This document shows, piece by piece, positions 28,076 to 38,427 of a stretch of 64,000 nucleotides of DNA. This DNA is from Dyella mobilis. Its GTDB lineage: Bacteria > Pseudomonadota > Gammaproteobacteria > Xanthomonadales > Rhodanobacteraceae. The notes beneath the pieces are model-generated. The model saw only the letters and a list, made by a program, of their open reading frames with translations. It ran no database searches and was not told the DNA's origin. The stretch lies in NCBI RefSeq assembly GCF_016904945.1, contig NZ_JADIKF010000033.1:1-64000 (forward strand), written 5' to 3'. The translations under genes and the position numbers were made by a program. Each line of letters begins with the position of its first letter. Positions within the stretch are counted from its first letter, which is position 1.

Positions 28076-28762
28076 TTAGAAATCCAGCTCTTGCGAAGCG
28101 CACAGGTAATCGATCATCGGCGCCAGCCGTTTGTAGCTTTCCACCATAAAGGGCAGTAATTCTGCCGAGCACGCCAGCGATTCCTCGAAGCCTTCGCCTG
28201 CGGCGAAATCCTTGCGCTTCAAATCCTCGATCAGTTCGTGTTGCGGATCGAAGCCGCGCGGCGGGCGGGTCAGCGCTTCACCCCAGAATTGGAAGTGATC
28301 GCGGAAGGTCTTGCTCTGCGTTGCGCGTTTCCACGCGGCGGGATTGTCGGCAAGAAAGGCGCGAATGCGCTTTAGTGCATCCGATTCGGGATGCCAGATG
28401 CCGCCGCCGATAAAGCAGTCGCCAGGTTGCAGGTGCAGATAGAACGAAGGCGCCGGAATTTCGTGACGGCGCTCGTGGAAGAATCGCGCGCTGGCCCAGG
28501 GTTTGTAGGGCTCTTTGTCGCCTGAGAAACGTGTGTCGCGATAGATGCGGAACAGCGAGCCACCGTTCTTGCGCGGATCGGCGCGAAAATGCTTGCTGAT
28601 CTTGGCCAGCGGCGCCTGCATGTCGGTGATCAGCTGCAGGAACGGATCGCGGACGTCCTTTTCGAATTCGGCCTTGTGCTTGAGAAACCACTCGCGGTTG
28701 TTGTTGCGCGCCAGCGCGCGCAGGAACTTGAAGGTGGCAGGCGTGAAATAGGTGCTTGGCAT
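28076..28762 (-). CDS. DUF2461 (TIGR02453) family protein
   Basis: 228 residues with the family's opening 'FTPATFKFLRALARNNNREWFLKHKAEFE' and later 'RIYRDTRFSGDKEPYKPWASARFFHER', 'GFYLHLQPGDCFIGGGIWHPES'-like segments. These proteins are widespread and of unknown function. The gene starts 15 bp after the stop of sbcB on the same strand and is probably cotranscribed with it, so a link to DNA metabolism is conceivable but unproven. Confidence 0.88.
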   Translation of the reverse strand: MPSTYFTPATFKFLRALARNNNREWFLKHKAEFEKDVRDPFLQLITDMQAPLAKISKHFRADPRKNGGSLFRIYRDTRFSGDKEPYKPWASARFFHERRHEIPAPSFYLHLQPGDCFIGGGIWHPESDALKRIRAFLADNPAAWKRATQSKTFRDHFQFWGEALTRPPRGFDPQHELIEDLKRKDFAAGEGFEESLACSAELLPFMVESYKRLAPMIDYLCASQELDF

Positions 28763-28777
28763 GAAGGAGTCCGTGGG

Positions 28778-30223
28778 TCAGGCAGCAATGCCGGCGTCGG
28801 CGGCGAGTTGCTCGCCCCATGCCTGCAACTGGTCGAGCAGGGCGGATTTGTCGCTGCGCGCAGGATCGCCGCGCAACGCTTGGAGCTGTTCGAAGTAGCT
28901 GCTTAGCGTCAAGGTGGTCAGCGGTGTGGAGCGCGTCAGCCGTTCGACGCGAAATTGCTCCCAACGTTCGCGCTCGTCGGGTGACAGGGTTTCCGGCCAA
29001 TTGCGGGCACGATAGCGGAATAGCAGTTCGGCGTAGCGTGGATCGCGGAAAGCGAACGGGTGTTGTCCCAGCTGCGCCGGTGGCGTAGAACGCACCTCGC
29101 GCAGCAGGCGTTTGTCGGAGTCGGGCAGAAAGCCGCTGTACAGCGCCAGCTCGGGATCTTCCGGCGGCGGCAGGTTGGCGGCTCGCTGGAAGATGCGGCG
29201 CAGCTTTTCGTTCAACCCCGCGGCGGTGCGTAACGTGTCGGCGTGCGCAAGGCAGCGATCCAGGTCCAGTTGCAGGCGCCCCATATCGACGCCCTTGAGT
29301 ACCGACAGTGGTGCGAGCGCGGGCGAGCGATTGGCGTGCACGGTGCGCAATGGGATTCGTTCCACACCTTCGGGAAGGTCGGCGCGGGCGGTAAAGATGC
29401 GGTCGGCAACGTCGTCGGCATCCAGTGCGAGCAGGTCGGCCGGATCTTGCGCCAGGTCGTACACGATCACTTCGCCCGAGCGGCTGGGGTGGATCGCCAG
29501 CGGGATGATCACCGCCGTGCAATGGCGGCTGGCCGGGTAGCGCGAAGAGACGTGCACCAGCGGGGTCATGCTGGCGACATCCAGCAGTTCGAACACACGC
29601 TGCTTGCGGCGCAACGCGTAGTGCCAATCCCACAGGCGAGGCTGGCGCACGCGGATCAGCCGGGCAAGGCCGATCAGTGCATGCACGTCGGACAAGGCAT
29701 CGTGCGCGCGCTCCTGTTGCAGATGATTGGCGCTGGCCAGATGTTCCAGCTTGAAGCTCGGCGTGCCGTCTTCACGCGTCGGCCACGCGATACCTTCGGG
29801 CCGCAGGGCTTCGCAGGTGCGGACCAGATCGATCAGGTCCCAGCGCGAGTTGCCGTTTTCCCATTCGCGCGCATAGGGTTCGAAGAAATTGCGGTAAAAC
29901 AGCTGGCGCGAAAATTCGTCGTCGAAACGCAGCGAGTTGTAGCCCACGCCGCACGTGCCGGGGGCGCCGAGCTGCTCGTGCACCCTTGCGGCAAAATCGG
30001 CCTCGGTCAGACCATCGTGCTCTGCCTGCTGGGGGGTGATGCCGGTGATCAGGCAGGATTCGGGGCTGGGCAGCGCGTCGCGCGGCGGCTTGCCGTAGAA
30101 CATCACCGGCTCGTCGACGATTTCCAGCTCCAGGTTGGTGCGGATACCGGCAAATTGCACTGGCCGGTCCCGCCGCGTGTCCGTGCCCAGGGTCTCGTAG
30201 TCGTGCCAGAAGAGGGTCTGCAT
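28778..30223 (-). CDS. sbcB: Exodeoxyribonuclease I
   Basis: 481 residues, close to the E. coli length. It begins [15 protein letters not shown], with D8 and E10 as the first catalytic acids of the DEDD exonuclease fold. '[17 protein letters not shown]' gives the later His/Asp pair near residue 180. ExoI degrades single-stranded DNA 3' to 5' and works in repair and recombination. The frame is open 22 codons further upstream but overlaps the orn promoter region, so ATG 30223 is used. It is divergent from orn (64 bp apart). Confidence 0.94.
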   Translation of the reverse strand: MQTLFWHDYETLGTDTRRDRPVQFAGIRTNLELEIVDEPVMFYGKPPRDALPSPESCLITGITPQQAEHDGLTEADFAARVHEQLGAPGTCGVGYNSLRFDDEFSRQLFYRNFFEPYAREWENGNSRWDLIDLVRTCEALRPEGIAWPTREDGTPSFKLEHLASANHLQQERAHDALSDVHALIGLARLIRVRQPRLWDWHYALRRKQRVFELLDVASMTPLVHVSSRYPASRHCTAVIIPLAIHPSRSGEVIVYDLAQDPADLLALDADDVADRIFTARADLPEGVERIPLRTVHANRSPALAPLSVLKGVDMGRLQLDLDRCLAHADTLRTAAGLNEKLRRIFQRAANLPPPEDPELALYSGFLPDSDKRLLREVRSTPPAQLGQHPFAFRDPRYAELLFRYRARNWPETLSPDERERWEQFRVERLTRSTPLTTLTLSSYFEQLQALRGDPARSDKSALLDQLQAWGEQLAADAGIAA

Positions 30224-30287
30224 GGGCGGATCATCGCATGAGGAGCGTCCTATAAGCTCTGTTAAACTGCCCGCTTCGGGAGGACGC

Positions 30288-30848
30288 ATGAGTCAAGCCA
30301 ACGAAGACAACCTCATCTGGATCGATCTGGAAATGACCGGTCTGGATACTGACAACGATTCGATTCTCGAAATCGCCACCATCGTGACCAACAAGGACCT
30401 GGCCATCCTGGCCGAGGGTCCGGTTTTCGCCATCCATCACGAGGTGGAGCGGCTGGAGGCGATGGACACCTGGAATCGCAATCAGCATCGCCGTTCGGGA
30501 TTGTGGGAGCAGGTCATCAACGCCACGGTCACCCACGCGCAGGCCGAGCAGGCCACGCTGGAGTTCCTCAAGGCGTGGGTGGTACCGGGCAAATCGCCGA
30601 TGTGCGGCAACTCCATCTGCCAGGACCGCCGCTTCATGCATCGGCAGATGTCCGCGCTGGAGCGTTTTTTCCACTATCGCAATCTCGACGTGTCTACGCT
30701 GAAAGAGCTGGCGCGCCGTTGGGCACCGGCCGTCGGGCGCGGGTTCAACAAGGATTCCGCGCATACCGCTTTGTCGGATATCCGCGACTCCATCGACGAA
30801 CTGCGTTATTACCGCCAGTTCATGGGGCCGCTGGGCGGCTTGGAGTAA
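30288..30848 (+). CDS. orn: Oligoribonuclease
   Basis: 186 residues, DEDDh exonuclease. '[13 protein letters not shown]' gives D13 and E15, and '[18 protein letters not shown]' gives the C-terminal His and Asp. Orn cleaves di- to pentaribonucleotides, including pGpG from cyclic-di-GMP turnover, which is relevant because a GGDEF-EAL protein is encoded in this window. GGGAGG lies five bases before ATG 30288. folP starts five bases after the stop, so the two are an operon. Confidence 0.96.
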   Translation: MSQANEDNLIWIDLEMTGLDTDNDSILEIATIVTNKDLAILAEGPVFAIHHEVERLEAMDTWNRNQHRRSGLWEQVINATVTHAQAEQATLEFLKAWVVPGKSPMCGNSICQDRRFMHRQMSALERFFHYRNLDVSTLKELARRWAPAVGRGFNKDSAHTALSDIRDSIDELRYYRQFMGPLGGLE

Positions 30849-30853
30849 CCGGC

Positions 30854-31759
30854 ATGTCGACGGATCTGTTCGCCACCGTGCTCGATTGCAACGGACGCCC
30901 GTTGATGCTGGACCGCCCGCGCGTGGTCGGCATCGTCAATGTCACGCCCGATTCCTTTTCCGATGGCGGCCAGTTCGCCGATACCGACGCTGCGGTGAAG
31001 CACGGCCTGCGCCTGGCAGAAGAGGGCGCGGACATGCTGGACATCGGCGGGGAGTCGACGCGTCCCGGCGCGAGCGACGTTTCCGTCGAGGATGAATTGA
31101 AGCGGGTCATCCCGGTGATCGAGCAATTGGCCGCGCGTACGTCGCTGCCCATTGCGATCGATACCTCTAAGCCGGAGGTGATGCGCGCCGCCGTGGCCGC
31201 CGGTGCCGGCATGATCAACGATATCTATGCCCTGCGCCGCGACGGTGCGCTGGATGCGGCAGCCGAATTGCGCGTACCGGTCTGCCTGATGCACGTGCAG
31301 GGCGAGCCGCGCACCATGCAGGACGCGCCGCACTACGACGACGTGGTGGGCGAAGTGCACCGTTTCCTCACCGACCGCCTGTTTGCCTGCGAGCTGGCCG
31401 GTATCGACCGGCGCAAGGTCATGGTCGATCCAGGTTTTGGCTTCGGCAAGGACCTGGAACACAACCTGGCCCTGCTTCGCCGGCTCGAGCGTTTCAGCGG
31501 CCTGGGCAGCGGCATCTACGCCGGGCTGTCGCGCAAGTCGATGATCGGTACGCTGACCGGCCGCAAGCACCCTGCCGAGCGCGATGCCGGGTCGGTCGCC
31601 GCGGCCCTGATCGCGGTTCAACGTGGCGCCCAAATGGTTCGCGTTCACGATGTGGCGGCTACCGTGGACGCCCTGAAGGTGTGGCATGCGGTGCAATCGG
31701 GTGACAAGCCCGACCGGCGCGACGAGCCGAAGATGCCGCGCTGGCCTGATGACGATTGA
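30854..31759 (+). CDS. folP: Dihydropteroate synthase
   Basis: 301 residues with the DHPS motifs 'GIVNVTPDSFSDGGQF' near residue 22, 'DIGGESTRPGA' near 62, and a C-terminal 'VRVHDVAATVDALKV'. It joins p-aminobenzoate to dihydropterin pyrophosphate in folate synthesis and is the sulfonamide target. The ATG at 30854 is five bases after orn. glmM follows, a folP-glmM order common in gammaproteobacteria. Confidence 0.96.
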   Translation: MSTDLFATVLDCNGRPLMLDRPRVVGIVNVTPDSFSDGGQFADTDAAVKHGLRLAEEGADMLDIGGESTRPGASDVSVEDELKRVIPVIEQLAARTSLPIAIDTSKPEVMRAAVAAGAGMINDIYALRRDGALDAAAELRVPVCLMHVQGEPRTMQDAPHYDDVVGEVHRFLTDRLFACELAGIDRRKVMVDPGFGFGKDLEHNLALLRRLERFSGLGSGIYAGLSRKSMIGTLTGRKHPAERDAGSVAAALIAVQRGAQMVRVHDVAATVDALKVWHAVQSGDKPDRRDEPKMPRWPDDD

Positions 31760-31939
31760 GTGAGTTTTCTGCTTCCTCCCGCCCGAGGTCCGAAGATGGC
31801 TTGATCGGGCAGGGCCATCGGGGGAGGAAAAGCTCCTCGGGCTCTTCGATCTTTTTTTGGAACGTCGGTTGCCCCATCCCGACCCCTCTCGCCTGCAAGA
31901 GAGGCGCAGAATAAAAACAGCAGCGAGGCAGGACAATCC

Positions 31940-33298
31940 ATGACCCAACGCAAATATTTCGGTACCGACGGCATTCGTGGCCGGGTAGGGCAGTGGCCCA
32001 TCAGTGCGGATTTCATGTTGCGGCTCGGGCGCGCGCTCGGCGTAGTGCTTCGGACGCAAAAGAGAATGCCGGGCCGTCCGTTGGTGCTGATCGGCAAAGA
32101 TACGCGCGTTTCCGGCTACATGTTCGAATCGGCCCTGGAAGCAGGTCTTGCCGCTGCGGGTGTGGACGTCCGCCTGTTCGGCCCGATGCCGACCCCAGCC
32201 GTGGCCTTTCTTACCCGCAGCCTGCGCGCCGACGCGGGCATCGTGATCAGCGCCTCGCACAACCCGCACTACGACAACGGCATCAAGTTTTTTTCCGCGT
32301 ACGGCGAAAAGCTGTCCGACGAGATCGAAGAAGCGATCGAGCGTGAAGTCGAAGCCGAGTTCACCACCGTGGATTCGGAATATCTGGGCAAGGTCGTGCG
32401 GGTGACTGACGCCGTGACCCGCTATGCCGAATTCTGCAAAGCCACCGTGCCGGAAGATTTCAGCCTGTCCGGTATGAAGATCGTTCTCGACTGCGCCCAC
32501 GGCGCCACGTATCAGGCTGCCCCGAAGGTGTTTGCGGAACTGGGCGCCGAGGTACACGTCATCGGCGACCGGCCGGACGGCTTCAACATCAATCGCGACG
32601 TCGGCTCCATGCATCCGCATACGCTGCAGCGCGCGGTGCTGGAGCATGGCGCCGACATCGGTTTTGCCTTCGACGGCGACGGCGACCGCGTGCAGATGGT
32701 CGATCGCAACGGTGTGATCGGCGATGGCGACGACATGCTCTACGTGCTGGCGCGCAGCTGGCAACGGCATGGCACCTTGACGGGGCCGGTGGTCGGCACC
32801 TTGATGAGCAATTACGGGTTGCAGCTTGCGCTGGCGAAATTCAACGTCGAACTGGTGCGCGCCAATGTGGGCGATCGCTTCGTGCTACAGCAGCTGAAAG
32901 AACGCGGCGGCGTGCTGGGTGGCGAAACATCCGGACATCTGTTGTGCCTGGACCGAGCCACCACCGGCGACGGTATCGTGGCGGCCTTGGCGGTGCTCGA
33001 AGCCTTGCGGCTGGACGGCCAGGATCTGGTCGATGCGCGCCGCGGGTTGCACAAACTGCCCCAGGTCATGATCAACGTGCGCGCCGACGGTGCCCGCGAA
33101 GCCTTGAACAGCGATGCCGTGCGCGACGCGCTGGCCCGGACCGAACAGGCCCTGGAGGGGCGCGGCCGCGTCGTGCTGCGCGCTTCCGGCACCGAACCCC
33201 TGGTCCGTGTCACGGTGGAGGCGGCAGACGAGGCGGAAGTCAGGCACTTGGCAGAACAACTGGCCGGTGTCGTAAAATCCACAGCCGAACGCTCGTGA
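31940..33298 (+). CDS. glmM: Phosphoglucosamine mutase
   Basis: 452 residues. It opens [14 protein letters not shown]. The active-site phosphoserine is S106 in [13 protein letters not shown]. The Mg-binding loop 'DGDGDRVQM' is near residue 245, and the C-terminal '[15 protein letters not shown]' binds phosphate. It makes glucosamine-1-phosphate for UDP-GlcNAc, peptidoglycan and LPS. The 180-bp gap after folP includes C/G-rich inverted sequence and a T-run near 31852, which might end the folP transcript. Confidence 0.96.
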   Translation: MTQRKYFGTDGIRGRVGQWPISADFMLRLGRALGVVLRTQKRMPGRPLVLIGKDTRVSGYMFESALEAGLAAAGVDVRLFGPMPTPAVAFLTRSLRADAGIVISASHNPHYDNGIKFFSAYGEKLSDEIEEAIEREVEAEFTTVDSEYLGKVVRVTDAVTRYAEFCKATVPEDFSLSGMKIVLDCAHGATYQAAPKVFAELGAEVHVIGDRPDGFNINRDVGSMHPHTLQRAVLEHGADIGFAFDGDGDRVQMVDRNGVIGDGDDMLYVLARSWQRHGTLTGPVVGTLMSNYGLQLALAKFNVELVRANVGDRFVLQQLKERGGVLGGETSGHLLCLDRATTGDGIVAALAVLEALRLDGQDLVDARRGLHKLPQVMINVRADGAREALNSDAVRDALARTEQALEGRGRVVLRASGTEPLVRVTVEAADEAEVRHLAEQLAGVVKSTAERS

Positions 33299-33428
33299 AC
33301 CAGTAGCGCCGCCTGATAACGGGCTGGCGCTGCACCCAGGTCCCCAGGTCGCCAAGGAACAGGCCCGACGTGCACCGCCCCTGCGGTGGCGGAACACCAT
33401 CGACCGCACGCCAACCTGTGGAAATATT

Positions 33429-34376
33429 ATGGACACGTCCCTGAAGAAGGTTCCGACCCTCGACATTCGCCGTTACGACACCGATCGCGAGGCCTTCGTG
33501 GCCGAGCTGGGCGCCGCCTATCGCGAATTCGGTTTTTGCTGCATCAGCGGCCACGGCATCACGGCGCAACTGATCGACGGTGCCTACGACGCATTTCAGC
33601 GCTTCTTCGCGCTGCCCACCGAAACCAAGATGAAATATCACATCCCCGGTTCCGGCGGCGCGCGCGGCTATACCCCTTTCAAGATCGAAACGGCCAAGGA
33701 CAGTCGCTATCCTGACCTCAAGGAGTTCTGGCACATCGGTCGCGAAATCGATCGCAATTCCAGCTTCGCCGAGGTGATGCCGCCGAACATCTGGCCGGCC
33801 GAAGCGCCTGGCTTTCGCGAGTTCGGCTACGAGCTGTTCGAGTCGCTGGATCTGCTGGGCAACCGCGTACTGCGCGCCCTGGCCTTGCACATAGGCTTGC
33901 CGGAAACCTGGTTCGACGACAAGATCGACCAGGGCAACTCCATCCTGCGCCCGATCCATTACCCGCCGATCCAGGCGGAAAACATTCCCAATGTGCGTGC
34001 GGGAGCCCACGAAGACATCAACTTCATCACCTTGCTGGTCGGTGCCAGTGCCGAGGGCCTGGAAGTGCTCACGCGCGAAGGCGAGTGGCTGCCCATTACC
34101 ACCGAGGGCGACGCCATCGTGGTGAATATCGGCGACATGCTGCAACGCCTGACCAATCACGTTTACCCGTCCACCACCCATCGCGTGGTGAATCCGCAGA
34201 ATGCCAACGCGCGTAAACCGCGATACTCGGTGCCTTACTTCCTGCATCCGAACCCGGACGTGATGCTCGACCCGCTGCCGCAGTGCATTTCGGCGGACAA
34301 CCCGTGCCGCTATGACACTCCCATCAGCTCGCACGAGTACCTCATGCAGCGGCTGCGTGAAATCAAGCTGATCTAA
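33429..34376 (+). CDS. Isopenicillin N synthase-like 2-oxoglutarate/Fe(II) oxygenase
   Basis: 315 residues with the double-stranded beta-helix iron triad H194-x-D196 (AHEDINFITLL) and H251 (TTHRVV), and the 2-oxoglutarate-binding R265-x-S267 (PRYSVPYF). The N-terminal DIOX_N region has 'FGFCCISGHGI'. It is a soluble dioxygenase. The substrate cannot be read from sequence, and general family annotations (flavonoid, ethylene or penicillin enzymes) should not be taken literally. It stands alone, 130 bp after glmM. Confidence 0.88.
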   Translation: MDTSLKKVPTLDIRRYDTDREAFVAELGAAYREFGFCCISGHGITAQLIDGAYDAFQRFFALPTETKMKYHIPGSGGARGYTPFKIETAKDSRYPDLKEFWHIGREIDRNSSFAEVMPPNIWPAEAPGFREFGYELFESLDLLGNRVLRALALHIGLPETWFDDKIDQGNSILRPIHYPPIQAENIPNVRAGAHEDINFITLLVGASAEGLEVLTREGEWLPITTEGDAIVVNIGDMLQRLTNHVYPSTTHRVVNPQNANARKPRYSVPYFLHPNPDVMLDPLPQCISADNPCRYDTPISSHEYLMQRLREIKLI

Positions 34377-34385
34377 CTACCGCAG

Positions 34386-34411
34386 GTTGGGTTGGCGCAG
34401 CGTAACCCAAC
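34386..34411. repeat. REP-like hairpin (copy 2)
   Basis: Stem GTTGGGTT / AACCCAAC around the same GCGCAGCG loop as the copy at 27897. It lies 10 bp after the oxygenase stop codon. The changed stem bases are compensated, which indicates selection for the fold. Confidence 0.8.
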
Positions 34412-34446
34412 ACGTTCGTCGCAATGCTGCTCCACGGAATCCGCGC

Positions 34447-35148
34447 ATGGCTGCCAAGCATCATCACACCGAAAAACACTTCACCGCTTCGGACGTCGTG
34501 CGTGACCTGGTCATCGGCATGGCCGACGGCCTTACGGTGCCTTTTGCCTTGGCCGCGGGCCTTTCCGGTGCGGTGGTGGCCAGCCGCGTGGTGGTGGTGG
34601 CCGGCGTGGCGGAGATTGCTGCGGGGGCTATCGCCATGGGCCTGGGCGGCTACCTGGCAGCACGTGGCGACGCCGACCACTATGCGGCCGAGCGCCGCCG
34701 CGAACTGCGGGAAGTGCGTGAGCTGGCGCGCGAGGAAGAGCGCGAGATCGTGCAGATATTTGCGCAGTACGGGCTGGACCACGAAGCGTGCAAGCCCGTA
34801 CTCGCCCACTTTCATCAGGATCACGAAGCCTGGGTGGATTTCATGATGCGCTTTGAGCTGGGCCTGGAAAAGCCCGAGCCAGGCCGTGCCTTGCGCAGCG
34901 CATTGACCATTGGCGGGGCTTATATCGTCGGCGGCCTGGTGCCGTTGGCGCCGTACATGCTGATCGAAGGCCTGCAGCCGGCATTGCGCGTTTCGGTCAT
35001 CTGTACGTTGATTGCCCTGGGTTTGTTCGGCGCGGCCAAGAGCCGCTTCACGGGCATAGGCATGCTGCGAGGCGCCATGCAGACGATGTTCGTCGGCGGC
35101 CTGGCGTCCGCGGCGGCGTTTCTGCTTGCGCGCTGGATCGGCGGCTAG
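34447..35148 (+). CDS. VIT1/CCC1-family iron/manganese transporter
   Basis: 233 residues. The first helix carries 'DVVRDLVIGMADGLTVPFALAAGLSGA', the family signature. A charged cytosolic metal-binding domain (about 85-150: 'ERRRELREVRELAREEEREIVQIFAQYGLD...') sits between helices 2 and 3, followed by three more helices. Yeast and plant members store iron in vacuoles. Bacterial members are thought to export or sequester Fe(II) or Mn(II). ATG 34447 is chosen over the upstream frame, which runs through the REP-like repeat. Monocistronic, tail to tail with the GGDEF-EAL gene. Confidence 0.88.
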   Translation: MAAKHHHTEKHFTASDVVRDLVIGMADGLTVPFALAAGLSGAVVASRVVVVAGVAEIAAGAIAMGLGGYLAARGDADHYAAERRRELREVRELAREEEREIVQIFAQYGLDHEACKPVLAHFHQDHEAWVDFMMRFELGLEKPEPGRALRSALTIGGAYIVGGLVPLAPYMLIEGLQPALRVSVICTLIALGLFGAAKSRFTGIGMLRGAMQTMFVGGLASAAAFLLARWIGG

Positions 35149-35152
35149 GGCG

Positions 35153-38083
35153 TTACAGCCATTGGTCGATCGGGGCTGGGCGTCCCAGCAGGTAACCTTG
35201 CCCCATTTCGCAGCCCATGCTGAGCAGCGTATCGAATTGCGCCTGGGTTTCGATGCCTTCGGCGATCACCTGGATATTCAGCGCATGCGCAAGCGCCAGG
35301 ATGGCGGCGACCACGGTGGTGCTGTTGACGCTGCCTTCCTTGTCGAGTTCGTGCACGAAAGCGCGATCGATTTTCAGCATCCGCAGGGGCAGCGAATGCA
35401 GATAGCTCAGCGATGAATAGCCCGTGCCGAAGTCGTCGAGCGCGGCACCGACGCCGGCGCTGCGCAGGCGGTCGAGCATGGCGCGCACGCTTTCGGGATT
35501 GTCGAGCAACGCGCCTTCGGTCACCTCCGTGACCAGCCTGGACGGCGCCAACCCGGTGCGTTCCAGCATTTTCAGAATGCGCGTATCGAAATCGACGTGG
35601 CGAAGGTGCAATGCCGAAACGTTGAAAGTGATAAAAGGCTCGGCGGGCGCCTTATGCGAGAGCAGACGGCAGCTGAGTTCGAACAATCGCCAGTCGATCG
35701 CCTCGATCAGGCCGCTGTCCTCGGCAATCTGCACGAAGTCAGAGGGCTTGAGCAGGCCGCGTTGTGGATGGTTCCAGCGGATCAGCGTTTCATAGCCGAC
35801 GATCTTGCCATCGGCGAGCCGGAAGATCGGCTGGAAATAGGGCTCGAATTCGTTTTGGCGCAGGGCCTTGCGCAGTTCGCTTTCCATGGTCAGTACATCG
35901 ACCATGTCCTTGGCCAGGGCCTCGTCGAATACGGCAAAGCGCTTGCGCCCCAGTTGTTTGGCCTGATACAGCGCCATGTCGGCGTCGCGGATCAGTTCGT
36001 CCGCGTCCAGATAGCTGGAATCGCCGCAGGCGATGCCTACGCTGACCGAAGGTTCCAGTTCCTTGCCGGAGATGCGCAGCGGCGCCGCCACCGCCTGCAG
36101 CACGCGGTCGGCGATGGCCGTTGCCGTGGCGGTTACCTCGATATCTTCCAGCAGGATGGCGAACTCGTCGCCGGAAAGCCGCGCCACCATGTCCGGTTCG
36201 CGCACGTGCGCCAGCAGGCGCATGGCGATGGCTTTGAGGAATTCGTCGCCGGCCAGATGGCCCAGGCTGTCGTTGATGACCTTGAATCGGTCGATATCCA
36301 GGTACAGCAGCGCGCAACGGCGATGCGGCTCGTGCTGGATCGCGCCAAGCACCGAGTCCAGGCGCTCGCGTAAATAACCGCGGTTGGGCAAGCCGGTCAG
36401 CGGGTCGTGCATCACCTGGTGATGCAGTTGCTGTTGCATCTGCTCGCGGCGGACGATTTCTGCACGCAGTTCGCGTGTGCGCTCCTCCACCCGGTGTTCC
36501 AGGCGCAGGTTGGCCAGGTGCAGTGCCGCGGAAGAGCGGCGCCGGTAAATGCTGTTGGCGATCTGCAAGGCGACGAAGCCGAGCAGCTCTTTGTCCGCGG
36601 CACCGTAGGTGGCACTCGCATCATAGGTCTGCACGACAATCACGCCGATGGTGGCCTCGTCCACCTTCAGCGGTACGCCCAGCCAGCAGGCGCAGGGGTT
36701 GCCGATGCTGTGCGGAACCACTTCGCCGCTATGGGTGAGGGCGACGATGTCGGCGCGGGTGCCAGACCACGCCTCGCCCAGGCGCAGCACGTATTCGCTG
36801 AGTCCGCGGCCCACCGGGCGGCTGAGCACGTGGTGCACGCCGGCATCGATGTAGTAGGGAAATTCCAGTTTGGTGCGATCGTCGCTGAGCAGGGCGATGA
36901 AGAAATTCCTGGCATCCAGCAAGCGACCGACCACGGTGTGGACGCGCTCGTAGAACGTGTTCTCGTCGATATCGGCGGTAGCCAGCTGGGCTACCTGAAA
37001 CAAAGCTTCCTGCAATTGCTCCGCGCGATGCCGTTCGCGTACTTCCTGGCGCAGGCCGCGATTGACCTCGGCGAGTTCTTCGGTGCGCTGGCGTACGCGC
37101 CGTTCCAGTTCGTCTTTGCTTTCCTTGCGCTCAAGGGCGGTAAGGATGTGGCTGCCGACGAATTCGAGCAAGGTCAGTTCGTCGCGCGAATAAACCAGGC
37201 CGGTGTTATAGCTCTGCACCACCAGGGCGCCGTGCACCTTACCGTTGTGCTGCATCGGCACGCCAAGCCAGTCGTCGCTGTCGGGGCCGGCGAGGATCAG
37301 CGGTCCGTTGACCTGTTCCAACAGCTGGTGATCGTCGCCCATCAGCGGCTTGCCCTGGGTAAGCAGGTACCAGGTAAGCGTGTGGCGGCGATCTTCGAGC
37401 CGGATCTCGCGCGTGGTATCGGGCTGGTTTTTGTCCTTGATGTCCGCGTAATACAGGAAACGCATGGTTTCCCGTTCGGGGTTGTAGCGCACGATGAAGA
37501 AATTCTCGGCGTACATCAGCCCGGTGACGATGCGGTGGATTTCCCGCAGCATGTCCGGCATCTCCAAGTTTGAACCGGCGAGGTCGGAGATCGCGAACAA
37601 GGCGCGCTGCAGGTTTTCCGAATGCTCCAACTGGGCGTGCGAGTCGTACAAGTCGGCCAGTTTCATGGCGTGGTAAAGCTGCCGCACGCCCAACTGCAGA
37701 TAGGGACTCATCGCCGCAAGCAGCGCCTTGGCGGCCTGATCGCCGCTCAGGCTCAGCACCAGGACTACGCGCTCCTGGCTGAGCAAAGTCAGCGCATAGT
37801 GACGCCCTTCCTGGGAGTAAACACCTTCGCCGGCCTGCAATGCCGCGTTGGCCAGTTCGAGCTGGGCCGGGTCGGATGGACTCGGAGCAGGGGCGTGTCC
37901 GCCGTAGGGATTGAGCCAGAACACCTGCGCGCGAACGCAGCCAGGCTGCTCTTGCGCCAGTGCTTCGATCAGGCTGCCGACTTCCTCAGGCGTGGTGGCT
38001 TCGATGAGGCGGCCCAGCCACGCCGTGTGTTCCGGCTCATGGGCGGTGCGAGTTTGGATAGGAAGAGTCCGGCTCATGGCCAC
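35153..38083 (-). CDS. GAF-GAF-GGDEF-EAL cyclic-di-GMP protein
   Basis: 976 residues, soluble. An N-terminal sensory region (1-150) is followed by two GAF domains (about 170-325 and 375-535), each preceded or followed by a coiled coil, then GGDEF (about 560-725) and EAL (about 740-975). The diguanylate-cyclase motif is SGDEF, a common active variant. The phosphodiesterase domain keeps the key elements although its signature reads ETL in 'GYETLIRW': 'FNVSALHL', 'TEVTEGAL', 'DDFGTGYSSLSYL', 'LKIDRAF', 'IAEGIET'. The protein may make or break cyclic-di-GMP depending on its GAF ligands. An ATG two codons later (38077) is also possible. It overlaps nothing and has a long 5' gap. Confidence 0.93.
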   Translation of the reverse strand: MAMSRTLPIQTRTAHEPEHTAWLGRLIEATTPEEVGSLIEALAQEQPGCVRAQVFWLNPYGGHAPAPSPSDPAQLELANAALQAGEGVYSQEGRHYALTLLSQERVVLVLSLSGDQAAKALLAAMSPYLQLGVRQLYHAMKLADLYDSHAQLEHSENLQRALFAISDLAGSNLEMPDMLREIHRIVTGLMYAENFFIVRYNPERETMRFLYYADIKDKNQPDTTREIRLEDRRHTLTWYLLTQGKPLMGDDHQLLEQVNGPLILAGPDSDDWLGVPMQHNGKVHGALVVQSYNTGLVYSRDELTLLEFVGSHILTALERKESKDELERRVRQRTEELAEVNRGLRQEVRERHRAEQLQEALFQVAQLATADIDENTFYERVHTVVGRLLDARNFFIALLSDDRTKLEFPYYIDAGVHHVLSRPVGRGLSEYVLRLGEAWSGTRADIVALTHSGEVVPHSIGNPCACWLGVPLKVDEATIGVIVVQTYDASATYGAADKELLGFVALQIANSIYRRRSSAALHLANLRLEHRVEERTRELRAEIVRREQMQQQLHHQVMHDPLTGLPNRGYLRERLDSVLGAIQHEPHRRCALLYLDIDRFKVINDSLGHLAGDEFLKAIAMRLLAHVREPDMVARLSGDEFAILLEDIEVTATATAIADRVLQAVAAPLRISGKELEPSVSVGIACGDSSYLDADELIRDADMALYQAKQLGRKRFAVFDEALAKDMVDVLTMESELRKALRQNEFEPYFQPIFRLADGKIVGYETLIRWNHPQRGLLKPSDFVQIAEDSGLIEAIDWRLFELSCRLLSHKAPAEPFITFNVSALHLRHVDFDTRILKMLERTGLAPSRLVTEVTEGALLDNPESVRAMLDRLRSAGVGAALDDFGTGYSSLSYLHSLPLRMLKIDRAFVHELDKEGSVNSTTVVAAILALAHALNIQVIAEGIETQAQFDTLLSMGCEMGQGYLLGRPAPIDQWL

Positions 38084-38427
38084 CTAACTATCGTGATACC
38101 GCCTATAAATGAGTAGTCGTCGTGCAGAAAACGTGAAATCCCGGCAAGCAAAAGGTGAACACCCCGGAGACGCCACCTTTTTATCGGTTGACGTCCGCCT
38201 GGCCTTGAGCTGCCTCGGCTTGAACGGATTGGTGGCTTCCCCCTGGCTTGCGGGCCCAGCATAGCGTGAATTGCAGCCGTTTGAGCAAGACCGGGCTGGC
38301 GCGCCTGGCCCGGGCAGGAAGCCAATTCAGGTCTTTTTTTCGGGGCAAGTGGCTCTTGGCTCCCGCTGGCGCTCTAAGAAGATAAAGCACAGCTCGGAGC
38401 ACCGAATTCACGGAGCCGGAGGGTGTC
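38084..38427. other. Intergenic region with a U-tailed hairpin
   Basis: 344 bp without a gene. A hairpin AAAAGGTG / CACCTTTTT with a 16-base loop lies at 38150-38182 and has A and T runs on both sides, so it could terminate in either direction. It should also hold the promoter of the GGDEF-EAL gene (leftward) and of the lipoprotein (rightward). No cyclic-di-GMP riboswitch pattern was seen. Confidence 0.5.

Noticed and set aside
30809..32770. 653-codon minus-strand frame over folP and glmM
   Set aside because: Complement of two secure genes; composition rich in His/Arg/Gln as expected for a shadow of GC-rich coding DNA.
38084..38427. Cyclic-di-GMP riboswitch upstream of the GGDEF-EAL gene
   Set aside because: No GEMM-type core sequence could be traced in the leader. 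Only a U-tailed hairpin is visible.
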